Assembly (NCBI GenBank): GCA_045654885.1 | Contig: JAZOOF010000038.1 | Location: 1-27,085 of the forward strand | Reading direction: 5' to 3' | Source of the DNA: HGM04593 sp045654885 | GTDB lineage: Bacteria > Bacteroidota > Bacteroidia > Bacteroidales > Bacteroidaceae | DNA: 27,085 nt | Shown: piece after piece, positions 15,661-24,045 of the stretch | Position numbering within the stretch: the first letter of the stretch is position 1 | Layout: the number at the start of each line of letters is the position of its first letter | Translations under genes and position numbers: made by a program | The notes under the pieces: model-generated | Database searches by the model: none | What the model was told of the DNA's origin: nothing | The model's input: only the letters and a program-made list of their open reading frames with translations

Positions 15661-18397
15661 AATCGTTATACCACTGTACATTGGAACTGCGGCTGCTTCG
15701 CTTGTCAATCTTCAGGGCATCGGCAAGCATCTGCGATGTGGCGCGGAAACTGAAATTGAACGATGTATAAGGCGCAAGCACAATACCGCACGACATCTCA
15801 AAGCAGTGCAAGTCGCGCGAAATGTTCATCGTGGTAGTCGTCAGTTTCTTGTATTCGAAATTATATCCCGATGTAAAGTTTATGCGCCAGTTGTCCGAAA
15901 TACCTATGTTACCCGAAATATTCAGATTCTGCGTAAACTTATATGGATAGCGCATGTTCCTGAGGTTTATCTCGGCGCTCCTGTCCTCGGCCATGTTTAT
16001 ACCATAGGAGAGCGAAATGCTCCACGGGAACTTGAACGGCATGTAGCCATCCTCATCAACATCAGCCTTCTTTGCCTTCTCCTTCTGCCCACGCATGCCG
16101 GCACCACCTTTCGCCGGCAAATCGAGAGGTTTCACCTCGCCATCGGCCAAACCATCGGTTTCCTCCTCCTCGGCATCGCCGAATTTGCTTCTGAACCACT
16201 CAATAACCTTTTTATAGGTATTGTTGTTCAACGTATAGGAGAGATTCTGGCTCATTCCCTGGAAACGACCGAAACGGCCATAAGACCACTCAGTCCTGTC
16301 ACCCACAACAACCTGTCCCTTGTCGTTGAACTCATATGCATAGGTAGCCCACGTTGCATTGAAATTGAAAGTGTAGCTCTTTGTCAGCTTCAGCCTAAGA
16401 CGCGTCGAGAGGTTGCTCCAGGGCTTTGTCTTTGCCGCAAGGTTATAAGAGAGCGAACCACCGATTTCATCAATAAGACTGATTTTCTTCAAAGAGTCGG
16501 TCTTGGTGCGCCACTTCATCTCGAGATTATTGCTCACATTCAAAGAGATGCTACCGGTGCGGCCTTTTGACGGAATGCCGTACATCGCACCCTGATAAGG
16601 AGAATACTCTACCGTACGCACCTCACCATCCTCGTCGGTGTAAACGTAGGTGTCGTAATACCCATACCTCTCATTGCCGAAATCGGGCGCAAAACTGAAC
16701 GAGAGCGAAGGTTTGAAAACGTGACGCACTGTGTGTATGCGACTGTTCTTTATGAAAGGCGCGGGCTTGTAGAAACCATAGAGTGTTGTATTTGCCGAGA
16801 CCGCAAGATTGTAGTTATAGACTCTGTGGAAACCGCCTACAGTATCGCGCACCACGTCACCTGCAGCCTCATTCCACGACTGGTTTATCTTCTTGAAGTA
16901 CCAGCGCTCGGTGTAGTTGAAGCTTGGTGTGATGTTTATATTGTCGAAAAGCTGGAAAGTAGCGCTCACAGGAATTGTATGCTTCACTCCATTGCTCCAG
17001 TCGGTAAATATATTCGATTTGAGAATAAGATACTCTTTTGTGGATATGCTGTTGTTGAACTGTCCGCTGTATGACAATGAAATCTTCTCGTACCAACGCT
17101 CATCACCCTTGCGTTTCTTGCGCTTGAAGGGGTACTTCTTCGAGAGCGAGACATTAAGACTTGGCAGATTCAGCGAAATTATAGAGTCCTTCACGTTCTG
17201 CGACAGTGATGCCGAAGTCGACAGGGTAAGACCGATTGACGGGAATGTACGCGAATAGCTTACACTCGAAGTCCTCACACTCTGCGAACTGAGCGCAGGG
17301 TTGTAGAGACTGTTGAGGTTGGAACGCTCATAGTTGGCAGTAGAGAAGTTCACGCTTGCCGAGAAGTTGCTGTTAGGGTGTGCCTTTGCATCCTGTCTGT
17401 GATTCCATGCTATCCTGAAGTTCTTGCCCACGGCATAGTCGGGCAAGCCCTTTTCACCGGTCTTTGTCACAAGGTAGTTTAAGTTGACACTGCCCGAGAA
17501 CTTGTATCGTTTGGCATAGGAAGACGCCGCACCCACACCCCACGAACCCTTGGTGTAGATTTCGCCCGTCAGTTTGAGGTCCATCTTGTCGCTGATGGCA
17601 AAATAGTAACCGCCGTCGCGCAAGTAGAAACCACGCTCCGTCTCATCGCCATATGTAGGCATTATAATACCCGACGAATATTTGCTTGTAAAAGGGAAAT
17701 AGCCGAACGGCAGCGCCAGGGGCAACGGCACATCATCGACCACCAGATATAACGGCCCCGAGACAACATCCTTCTTGGGGCGCACCTTGGCACGTGTCAA
17801 CTTGATGTAGAAGTGCGGATGCTCGGCATCGCATGTGGTGTACATGCCGTCCTGCGAATAGAACACGTCGGTAGAGTCCTTCTTCGTCTTTCCGCCCATA
17901 AGGAAACCATCGCCCTGCTGTGTATACACATTACTGATGAATCCCCTGCGGCTCTTGAAGTTATAGCTCATTCTGTCCGACTCATATGGCGTACCGCCAT
18001 CGACGAACACCGGCAGGCCGGTCATCACACCGGTAGAGTCTATGCGCCCATAAGCATGGACAACACTGCTGTCCATGTTCATTGATATTACGTCGGCAGT
18101 GAGCTCAATCTTGTCATACACAACCTTACCGCCACCGTAGAGGAAAGCATTGCCGTTCATTGACCACACCATGGAGTCCGTGCTTTCGTAATACACAGGC
18201 GCTTCAATGGCCTCCTTCTTTGGTTTAGCGCTCTTTAGACTATCCGCAACGACGGACGAAGAATCAACCGCCAACGAATCCTGCAGGGAGAAAGAGACTG
18301 GACGCACGGCAAACGGCAAAATGGATGCAGAAGCCCCCGCGAAAGCGGCCATCTGCAAAATGAATGCCAATATAAACAGTATTGCCTTTTGTCTCAT
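15659..18397 (-). CDS. lptD: LptD-like outer-membrane LPS assembly protein
   Basis: A 912-residue outer-membrane protein resembling LptD/OstA, which inserts lipopolysaccharide into the outer leaflet. It has a signal peptide (about residues 1-23). A periplasmic OstA/LptA-like beta-jellyroll follows at ~65-170 (GNAFLYGGGKVVYDKIELTA, then DSSVVHAYGRIDSTGVMTG). Next come the LptD segment with PLYLVVDDVPLPLALPFGYF and PFTSKYSSGIIMPTYGDETE, then a long run of amphipathic strands forming the barrel. A highly charged insertion at about 738-785 (AEEEETDG ... KEKAKKADVDED) should be a surface or periplasmic loop. Bacteroidetes homologs are diverged from proteobacterial LptD, and no obvious cysteine pair arrangement like E. 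coli LptD is seen. A possible -7 box (TATTTTTG) is at 18424-18431 on the minus strand. Confidence 0.88.
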   Translation of the reverse strand: MRQKAILFILAFILQMAAFAGASASILPFAVRPVSFSLQDSLAVDSSSVVADSLKSAKPKKEAIEAPVYYESTDSMVWSMNGNAFLYGGGKVVYDKIELTADVISMNMDSSVVHAYGRIDSTGVMTGLPVFVDGGTPYESDRMSYNFKSRRGFISNVYTQQGDGFLMGGKTKKDSTDVFYSQDGMYTTCDAEHPHFYIKLTRAKVRPKKDVVSGPLYLVVDDVPLPLALPFGYFPFTSKYSSGIIMPTYGDETERGFYLRDGGYYFAISDKMDLKLTGEIYTKGSWGVGAASSYAKRYKFSGSVNLNYLVTKTGEKGLPDYAVGKNFRIAWNHRQDAKAHPNSNFSASVNFSTANYERSNLNSLYNPALSSQSVRTSSVSYSRTFPSIGLTLSTSASLSQNVKDSIISLNLPSLNVSLSKKYPFKRKKRKGDERWYEKISLSYSGQFNNSISTKEYLILKSNIFTDWSNGVKHTIPVSATFQLFDNINITPSFNYTERWYFKKINQSWNEAAGDVVRDTVGGFHRVYNYNLAVSANTTLYGFYKPAPFIKNSRIHTVRHVFKPSLSFSFAPDFGNERYGYYDTYVYTDEDGEVRTVEYSPYQGAMYGIPSKGRTGSISLNVSNNLEMKWRTKTDSLKKISLIDEIGGSLSYNLAAKTKPWSNLSTRLRLKLTKSYTFNFNATWATYAYEFNDKGQVVVGDRTEWSYGRFGRFQGMSQNLSYTLNNNTYKKVIEWFRSKFGDAEEEETDGLADGEVKPLDLPAKGGAGMRGQKEKAKKADVDEDGYMPFKFPWSISLSYGINMAEDRSAEINLRNMRYPYKFTQNLNISGNIGISDNWRINFTSGYNFEYKKLTTTTMNISRDLHCFEMSCGIVLAPYTSFNFSFRATSQMLADALKIDKRSSRSSNVQWYND

Positions 18398-18423
18398 TTA
18401 CCCTACCGAATCAAAACAGAGGG

Positions 18424-18431
18424 CAAAAATA
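18424..18431 (-). promoter_or_regulatory. Possible -7 box for lptD
   Basis: TATTTTTG on the minus strand matches TAnnTTTG, 26 nt upstream of the lptD ATG. No TTG is seen at the expected -33 distance. Confidence 0.5.
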
Positions 18432-18512
18432 CGAAATAAAAAGGAGGATTTTCTATTTTTAAGATAAAAAAACAGTATTGATTATAAAAACGCACGCAAG
18501 TGTAAGGAGGAC

Positions 18513-18645
18513 AGAGAAAAGAGTACAGAGTACAGAGTACAGAGTACAGAGTACAGAGCAAAGAGCAAAGAGCAAAGAGCAAAGAGTACAGAGCAAAGAG
18601 CAAAGAGCAAAGAGTACAGAGCAAAGAGTACAGAGCAAAGAGTAC
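18513..18645. repeat. Heptanucleotide tandem repeat, 19 units
   Basis: Nineteen contiguous 7-nt units, 133 nt in all. Reading the plus strand, one unit is AGAGAAA, nine are AGAGTAC (T) and nine are AGAGCAA (C). After the first unit the order is TTTTT CCCC T CCC T C T C T. The array ends 1 nt from the stop codon of the HD-domain gene and lies between that gene and lptD, both on the minus strand. Unit length is not a multiple of three, so it is unlikely to be coding, although all frames happen to be open over long stretches. Blocks of identical units suggest expansion by slippage. Confidence 0.95.
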
Positions 18646-18646
18646 A

Positions 18647-19195
18647 TTACATGAACATTTCTGCCCATTTTTTCACCTTCTCCACCGCCTCGGGCGATAT
18701 CTTTGCCATGCTCTCAACCACCTGTTCAAGGGTGCGGGCAGTCTCAAGGAACTTGGTCTTCGAGTAGAATTTGTCGGCAAAACAGATGAGTTGCTCCTCA
18801 ATGGTTTCCGGGATAAAATCCATTACCGGCAAATTCCATCCATTCGCCTCAATAGCCTCTTTGGTGAGCCCGGTGCCGGTATGACGTTCGCACACCCTTG
18901 CGTGACGTTCGAAACCCGAAGCCCTCAACAACTTGCCACCCAGATATCCATGACATAGATAAGGTTCTGTGCCAAAACAATATATACGTGGTGCATCGGT
19001 AAGGAAAATGCCCAAATCATGCAACATTGCAGCCTCCTCCACAAACTGCATATCTATATCCAGTTCGGGATGCCTGCGCGCCATCTCAAGCGCCAGTGCT
19101 GTAACCTTCTCGGCATGAATATTGTAAATCTTTTTCAACTCATCATCCTTTGGATAATAGAAGTCTATTATCTCTCTTACATTTATCTTTTCCAT
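18647..19195 (-). CDS. HD-domain protein, putative phosphohydrolase
   Basis: A 182-residue soluble protein with an HD-superfamily metal site: H27 (YNIHAEKV), the HD pair H59-D60 in AAMLHDLGIFL, H82 in LCHGYLGG, H105 in ERHTGTGL, and a late aspartate in CFADKFYSKT. Small HD proteins of this kind hydrolyse nucleotides or other phosphate esters; the substrate cannot be inferred. I chose the ATG at 19195. A GTG at 19204 would add three residues. A promoter is visible at 19223-19253. Downstream lies the heptamer repeat and then lptD in the same direction. Confidence 0.85.
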   Translation of the reverse strand: MEKINVREIIDFYYPKDDELKKIYNIHAEKVTALALEMARRHPELDIDMQFVEEAAMLHDLGIFLTDAPRIYCFGTEPYLCHGYLGGKLLRASGFERHARVCERHTGTGLTKEAIEANGWNLPVMDFIPETIEEQLICFADKFYSKTKFLETARTLEQVVESMAKISPEAVEKVKKWAEMFM

Positions 19196-19222
19196 AAAAA
19201 ACACGTATCAGAAATCAGTATA

Positions 19223-19253
19223 TAAAGATACGGATTCCATCACAAGATACAAA
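19223..19253 (-). promoter_or_regulatory. Bacteroidetes-type promoter for the HD-domain gene
   Basis: Minus strand: TTTG (19250-19253), 19 nt, then TATCTTTA (19223-19230), one base from TAnnTTTG; 27 nt upstream of the ATG at 19195. Confidence 0.65.
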
Positions 19254-19347
19254 AGAAATGAACACCTTTTGACACCACCGAACAGCTATTTCACTTAGCA
19301 ATAAGATAAATTAACTTAACGGCAAGACAAAAACAGAGAAGAACAGG

Positions 19348-19377
19348 TTGCATATTAAATAAATTTGTCTATTTTTG
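19348..19377 (+). promoter_or_regulatory. Promoter of the polyphosphate-polymerase operon
   Basis: TTG (19348-19350), 19 nt, then TATTTTTG (19370-19377), an exact TAnnTTTG. Transcription should start near 19384, about 24 nt before the first ATG. No other good promoter is seen until 24807, so the six genes downstream likely share it. Confidence 0.75.
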
Positions 19378-19407
19378 TAAAAGAGAGTACTATGCTCTAG
19401 CAAAAAA

Positions 19408-20172
19408 ATGGAGAGAATCACCGAAAAAGCACTCTTGCTTCCCCCGATTACACTCGAGGAGATGTCGGGCATAAAGCTGATGAACAGGACGGACACGAAA
19501 TTCGTGGCCACTCTTGAACAGTTGAATGCGTTCTTGCTTGCGGTGAACGGCAAGTATTATATCCAGGAAATCAACGGCAAGCGCATTGCCGGATACCACA
19601 CCACATATTACGACACTGCCGACTACCACATGTACAGCATACACCATGCCGGGCGTAAAGTGAGGGAGAAGATACGTGTGCGCACTTACATGGAGAGCGA
19701 CGATACATTCTTCGAAATCAAGAACAAGAACAACCATGGCCGCACAAAGAAAAAGCGCATATCCATAAGCGGACACGATGCGGTACCCATGGAACATGAG
19801 AGAATTGTTCCCTTCATGGCAAAGCATGCATGGTACACAATCGACCGCATATCGCCTGTCATTGAGAACTGGTTCAACCGCATAACATTGGTAAACTTTG
19901 GCAAGACAGAGCGACTCACAATAGATTTCAACCTGCGTTTCCACCACCTTAAAAGCGACGGCCGGCACGAGCTGCTGCACGTTGCAGTCATTGAGCTCAA
20001 GCGTGACGGCAATGTACCGTCACCGGCACTCGACATACTGCGCGAGATACGTATAAAACCGTCGGGATTCAGCAAATACTGCATTGGCAGCGCTCTCACT
20101 AACAGCAAGCTCAAGAGGAACAATTTCAAGGAGCGACTTACAATGATAAACAAAATGGAGAATAAACGATAA
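19408..20172 (+). CDS. VTC-domain polyphosphate polymerase-like protein
   Basis: A 254-residue soluble protein with the VTC domain, known from the catalytic subunit Vtc4 of yeast, which makes polyphosphate from ATP inside a basic tunnel (triphosphate tunnel fold). The expected charged strand motifs are present: NRTDTKF (26-32), YYDT (67-70), RKVREKIRVRTY (83-94), FFEIKNK with E103, K105 and K107, then the basic GRTKKKR (111-117), NRITLVNFGKTERLTIDFNL (157-176), and VIELKRD with E196 and K198 (194-200), finally KPSGFSKY (217-224). The domain spans nearly the whole protein, with no SPX domain or membrane part. It begins a tight operon; the next gene, DUF4956, is a membrane protein 10 nt downstream. 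Making polyphosphate is inferred from family; related VTC proteins could use other phosphates. Confidence 0.9.
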   Translation: MERITEKALLLPPITLEEMSGIKLMNRTDTKFVATLEQLNAFLLAVNGKYYIQEINGKRIAGYHTTYYDTADYHMYSIHHAGRKVREKIRVRTYMESDDTFFEIKNKNNHGRTKKKRISISGHDAVPMEHERIVPFMAKHAWYTIDRISPVIENWFNRITLVNFGKTERLTIDFNLRFHHLKSDGRHELLHVAVIELKRDGNVPSPALDILREIRIKPSGFSKYCIGSALTNSKLKRNNFKERLTMINKMENKR

Positions 20173-20182
20173 AACTATAACC

Positions 20183-21055
20183 ATGAGACTTTTAACTACC
20201 CTACTTCTAATCTGCTCGACAATGTTAGTGCAGGCACAGGATGCAGCGAGCGACAACCCGGTGGAAGAAAACACCACATCTGCCATAAGCGCCGTTGCCT
20301 CCGAAATCGAGAAAGCCGAGGCCGTCAACGTCTTCATCGACTATGACGACGAGCTCAACCAGTCCGAAAAGATGGCTGTATCGGTGAAGCAAAAACGTCA
20401 GAGCGATGAGTTCATCGACACCGACCACGTCACCAGTCTGTTGATTGCTTTCATAATCAACCTCATTGCCATAATGATAATAGTGCGCTGGCTCTACTAT
20501 CCCAAATGCAAGCGCGGCGAGTTCTTCTTCACCTACATACTCATTGCCATAAGCACCTTCATGCTCATCTACGTGCTTGGCGACGTCAAGCTCAAGGCCG
20601 GCATCGCACTCGGTCTCTTTGCCATGTTCAGCATCATACGCTACCGCACCGAGCAGATTGCCATACGCGAAATGACCTACCTGTTCACCATCATTGCCGT
20701 GAGCGCCATCAACGGCCTCACCATCAGCGAGTTGAGTATTGGAGAGGTAATAATAATAAACATTCTTTTCATCGCTGTAATTGTCATTTGCGAGAGCAAG
20801 CTGCTCATCAGCCACTACTCGTACAAGGTGATAAAATATGACAACATCAATCTCATCACCCCCGACAAGCGCGAGGAACTCATTGCCGACCTTGAAAAAC
20901 GCACAGGTCTTAAAGTGATTAAAGTCGAGGTAGGCGCAATCGACTTCCTCAAGGATGCAGCCATTGTAAAGATGTATTACAAGAGCAACCAAGCAAACAA
21001 CTCAGTAGACACAACCCTTAAAACTCCAACAGATGAATACAAACTTAAAGAATAA
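20183..21055 (+). CDS. DUF4956 membrane protein
   Basis: A 290-residue protein with an N-terminal signal-like segment (MRLLTTLLLICSTMLVQAQ, 1-19), an acidic, probably periplasmic stretch to ~82, and then about four or five membrane helices (roughly 84-102, 114-132, 136-152, 165-181, 187-203). The DUF4956 core is LGLFAMFSIIRYRTEQIAIR (143-162), followed by EMTYLFTIIAVSAINGL. The C-terminal 85 residues are soluble and contain EELIADLEKRTGLKVIKVEV, an alpha/beta segment likely in the cytoplasm. DUF4956 genes commonly accompany VTC-domain genes (my recall of genome contexts), so it may export or anchor the polymer or its enzyme. That role is unproven. The gene overlaps the next one by 23 nt. Confidence 0.88.
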   Translation: MRLLTTLLLICSTMLVQAQDAASDNPVEENTTSAISAVASEIEKAEAVNVFIDYDDELNQSEKMAVSVKQKRQSDEFIDTDHVTSLLIAFIINLIAIMIIVRWLYYPKCKRGEFFFTYILIAISTFMLIYVLGDVKLKAGIALGLFAMFSIIRYRTEQIAIREMTYLFTIIAVSAINGLTISELSIGEVIIINILFIAVIVICESKLLISHYSYKVIKYDNINLITPDKREELIADLEKRTGLKVIKVEVGAIDFLKDAAIVKMYYKSNQANNSVDTTLKTPTDEYKLKE

Positions 21056-21878
21056 AGGCATACTTGCATTGCTAGTGGCAATGTTCATGCTCGCCCCTCT
21101 ATGCAATGCCAACGCACAGGCAACAGAGGACGAGTTCGGCATTTGGGCAACCGTTGAGGCATCAAAGAAAATCAACAAGAAGTTCAAGGTTGTAGGCGAC
21201 GTAGAGTTCCGCACATACGACTTTGTGAACAACATTGAGCGCACCGCCATTGGTGTGAAGCTTGAGTACAAGATTCTCAAATGGCTGAAATCAAATGTCG
21301 GATACCAGTTCCATTACAAGCACAACCCCGAGGAGACAAGCATTAAAGATCCCGTATATGACGAGGAGGGGAATTTTGCAGGTAACGAGTACAACATCGA
21401 CAACGACTATTGGGTAATACGCAACCGCGTCTATGCAACAATCAGCGGCGAGTACAAGGTCGGCCGCTTTGAGTTCGGCTTGCGCGAGCGCCTGCAGTAC
21501 ACACACACCGGTTCAGCAACCACCGACGAGACAAAGTACAGATACGACCTTGGCATGGACCCGCTGCTGTCAACCGAGGACAATAAATGGCTGTCAACAA
21601 CCGAGCCCGAGTTCAAGGATGCAAAGCACAACCTCACCTTGCGTTCGCGTTTGAATGTAAAGTATGACATACCCAACTGCAAGGTAAACCCATTCGCATC
21701 AGTAGAGTTATACACCCGCCTCGACGAGTGGAAGGGTTATGACAAGCTCCGCTACCGCCTTGGCGCAAGCTACAAGATAAACAAGGACAACTCGATATCT
21801 CTGTATTATCTCTTTGAGGACGTCAATGGCGAGGCCAACGGACACGCAATAGGTTTCGAGTATTCAATAGACCTTTAA
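21033..21878 (+). CDS. DUF2490-family outer-membrane beta-barrel protein
   Basis: A 281-residue exported protein with a signal peptide ending near ANAQA (residue ~29). The mature part is a series of amphipathic strands with the DUF2490 pattern: EFGIWATVEASKKINKKFKV, RFEFGLRERLQYTHTG, HNLTLRSRLNVKYDIPNCKV, PFASVELYTRLDEW, KLRYRLGASYKINKDNSISL, and a C-terminal strand GFEYSIDL. Such proteins form small outer-membrane barrels of unknown role. The ATG at 21033 lies inside the end of the DUF4956 gene, so the two are probably translationally coupled. In this operon it could be an outer-membrane pore or anchor for the product; this is inference only. Confidence 0.82.
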   Translation: MNTNLKNKGILALLVAMFMLAPLCNANAQATEDEFGIWATVEASKKINKKFKVVGDVEFRTYDFVNNIERTAIGVKLEYKILKWLKSNVGYQFHYKHNPEETSIKDPVYDEEGNFAGNEYNIDNDYWVIRNRVYATISGEYKVGRFEFGLRERLQYTHTGSATTDETKYRYDLGMDPLLSTEDNKWLSTTEPEFKDAKHNLTLRSRLNVKYDIPNCKVNPFASVELYTRLDEWKGYDKLRYRLGASYKINKDNSISLYYLFEDVNGEANGHAIGFEYSIDL

Positions 21879-21891
21879 GAAAACAGCAACT

Positions 21892-22350
21892 ATGAAAAAA
21901 CTACTATTTATGATATCGTTCATTGCCATGGCCACTGTTGCAACAGCGCAGCACATGGTTGTGGAGATGACCGACAGCAACAACCAAGTGGTGAAGCTCG
22001 AAAGCCTACGGCAAATCACCTTCAATGGCACCACCGTAAACATTGAGCAGACCGACGGCACCAAGAGCAGCACATCAATGGGCAACATCGGGCGCATCTA
22101 CTTTGGCGACCACTCTTCAATTGCCGACATAAACGCACAGAGCGGCAACCTGGTGGAATATCTCTCTACCGACGAAATCACAATCAACAGCGAGGCAGGT
22201 TCAACGGTTGTCATATACGGCCTCACCGGCACGCAGCTGCTCACCAGGCGCATAGACACCCAAGGCGAGGCAATAAGCATTGCCGGCCTGCCACAAGGCA
22301 TATACATTGTGAAAGCAAACGGACGTACAACAAAAATAATAAAAAGATGA
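21892..22350 (+). CDS. Small secreted protein with T9SS type A-like sorting domain
   Basis: A 152-residue protein: signal peptide (cut near ATAQ, residue ~19), a short domain at ~22-75 (VKLESLRQITFNGTTVNIEQ, then TDGTKSSTSMGNIGRIYFGD) and, at ~105-152, a pattern typical of type A T9SS C-terminal domains: TVVIYGLTGTQLLTRRI, the ISIAGLPQGIYIVKANG segment, and a basic end KIIKR. Almost no cargo lies between signal and sorting domain. T9SS would carry it across the outer membrane, after which the sorting domain is usually removed and the protein attached to the surface or released. Its stop overlaps the next start as ATGA, and it follows the barrel gene by 13 nt, so it is firmly part of this operon. 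Confidence 0.85.
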   Translation: MKKLLFMISFIAMATVATAQHMVVEMTDSNNQVVKLESLRQITFNGTTVNIEQTDGTKSSTSMGNIGRIYFGDHSSIADINAQSGNLVEYLSTDEITINSEAGSTVVIYGLTGTQLLTRRIDTQGEAISIAGLPQGIYIVKANGRTTKIIKR

Positions 22351-24014
22351 AAAAGGCACTATTAATCATTGGGGTGCTTGCAGCATCTTTCACGCAGGCA
22401 CAGGTTTTGTATGTAAACAACAGCAACGGTACATTCCAGGCTGTCGATACAAAAACAGCAGGCGACGTAACCTTCGACGAGACGCAACAGCTCATACACA
22501 TAGAGTTGGGCGACGGCATGGCAAGCCGGTTTGCCACAAGCAAGATAACAAACATTGCCCCCACATCGAACAGCGGCACAGAACTGATTCCAAACACCAG
22601 CCCCACCGTTGCATTTGATGCGGCCGACAAGGAGAATTTCAACGAGATAACACAACCCGTACCCACCGACGAACTTACCGACGAGTATGGCGATTTCATC
22701 GAGAACTACTCCACATCGCGCATCATCACAATCACATTCAGCGAAACAGGGGTAAAAACCACTTCTCTGCCAAGCGGTATCACAGCCACCATAAACGGCG
22801 GCCACATTGTCATAAACTCCACACTTGGTAAAATCGGTTACCAAGTAAAGGGTAGTTGCAGCAACGGTTCGATCAAGATTTACAGCGAGAAAAAGTTCCG
22901 CCTGCTGTTCAACGGCATCACCCTCACCAACCCCGCAGGCCCGGCCATCAACATACAGAGCGGCAAGACCGTCTACGCCTCAATCGTAAACGGCACAACC
23001 AACACCCTATGCGATGGTGCCACATACAATGCCCCTGTTATTGGCAGCAACGGCGAGGAGGAGGACCAGAAAGGCACACTCTTCAGCGAAGGACAGCTCA
23101 TCTTCGACGGCTACACCAACGGCACAGGAACGCTTAACGTAACAAGCCATGGCGGCCATGCAATCTGCAGCGACGACTATATTATGGTACGTGGCGGCAA
23201 CATCAACATCCTATCGGCAGCCAAGGACGGCTTCCGCACAAAGGAGAAGTTCATCATCGGCCGCGCCGAAGCCTACTCGCCCACCATCACCATCAATGCC
23301 ACAAGCAACGGCATTGAGTGTAGCGAGGGAACACTAACCATCGAGGCCGGCAAGCTCGACATCACAGCCGGTGGCGAAGCAATAAAAGTTGAGTATGAAG
23401 AGGCCGTTCCCGACCCCGCTGTTATCCCCGATGCCTACATCAAAGGCGGCTATCTCAAACTCACCACAACCGGCGAAAAGAGCTCGGCAATACAAACCAC
23501 CCGCAACTACAACCAGAGCGGCGGCATCATTGAGGCAACCGTTGGTGGCAACGGCTCAAAGATCATCAACTGCGACGGCACCGTTACCATCAGCGGCGGC
23601 AAGCTCACCGGCTTTGTCAACGGCACAGTATCAAGCGACGAGACATCGGCCGGTGGCATAAAGAGCAATGGCAATGTTGAGATAGCAAACAGCGTGGTTG
23701 CCATCGACTGCAAGGGCAAAGGTTCCAAAGCCATCAACTGCGACAACAGCGTCACTGTAAACAGCGGCAACGTCACCCTGCTTACAACAGGTAAGAATTA
23801 CATAGAGATTCAAGACGACAAGAAGAGTTGTGCCATCCAGGCCGACATCATAACCGTCAACGACGGCACAGTCATTGCCAAAGCATATGACAACGCATTG
23901 TCGGCACAGGCAATAAACATCAACGGCGGTGTTGTCAATGCAACAAGCACCAATGCCGATGCACTCGACACCGAAGCCACACAAACCGGCGGTTGGCTGT
24001 TGACAAAGGATTAA
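22347..24014 (+). CDS. Cthe_2159-type beta-helix carbohydrate-binding-like protein
   Basis: A 555-residue exported protein (signal peptide to ~18, ASFTQAQ). An N-terminal segment (~20-72: VLYVNNSNGTFQAVDTKTAG, then TFDE ... IHIELGDG) resembles the short domain of the preceding protein. From ~150 it is built of parallel beta-helix turns with GG/N repeats: KKFRLLFNGITLTNPAGPAI, KGTLFSEGQLIFDG, GTGTLNVTSHGGHAICSDDY, GGNINILSAAKDGFRTKEKF, and later turns such as TVTISGGKLTGFVNG and SVTVNSGNVTLL. This matches the Cthe_2159 family (DUF4353), named for a Clostridium thermocellum protein that binds acidic polysaccharide. Unlike the preceding gene, it ends GGWLLTKD with no visible sorting domain. Its ligand is unknown; surface location is inferred. 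Confidence 0.85.
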   Translation: MKKALLIIGVLAASFTQAQVLYVNNSNGTFQAVDTKTAGDVTFDETQQLIHIELGDGMASRFATSKITNIAPTSNSGTELIPNTSPTVAFDAADKENFNEITQPVPTDELTDEYGDFIENYSTSRIITITFSETGVKTTSLPSGITATINGGHIVINSTLGKIGYQVKGSCSNGSIKIYSEKKFRLLFNGITLTNPAGPAINIQSGKTVYASIVNGTTNTLCDGATYNAPVIGSNGEEEDQKGTLFSEGQLIFDGYTNGTGTLNVTSHGGHAICSDDYIMVRGGNINILSAAKDGFRTKEKFIIGRAEAYSPTITINATSNGIECSEGTLTIEAGKLDITAGGEAIKVEYEEAVPDPAVIPDAYIKGGYLKLTTTGEKSSAIQTTRNYNQSGGIIEATVGGNGSKIINCDGTVTISGGKLTGFVNGTVSSDETSAGGIKSNGNVEIANSVVAIDCKGKGSKAINCDNSVTVNSGNVTLLTTGKNYIEIQDDKKSCAIQADIITVNDGTVIAKAYDNALSAQAININGGVVNATSTNADALDTEATQTGGWLLTKD

Positions 24015-24045
24015 GAGTGAAACTGTTTCATTAGATTCAACAATT

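Noticed and set aside
18513..18645. Heptamer array as a CRISPR array
   Set aside because: Units are contiguous 7-mers without spacers, and no cas gene is near.
18513..18645. Repeat-borne TTTG motifs (minus strand) as variable -33 boxes for lptD
   Set aside because: The only TAnnTTTG before lptD is about 80 nt from the array, far from the required 19-21 nt spacing.
18403..18668. Minus-strand Leu/Cys/Ser-rich reading frames over the heptamer array
   Set aside because: They are a by-product of a 7-nt repeat read in different frames; composition is repeat-driven and no start signal supports them.
20225..20992. A 255-codon minus-strand frame opposite the DUF4956 gene
   Set aside because: Antisense shadow; His/Tyr/Val/Asp-rich composition mirrors the codons of the membrane protein.
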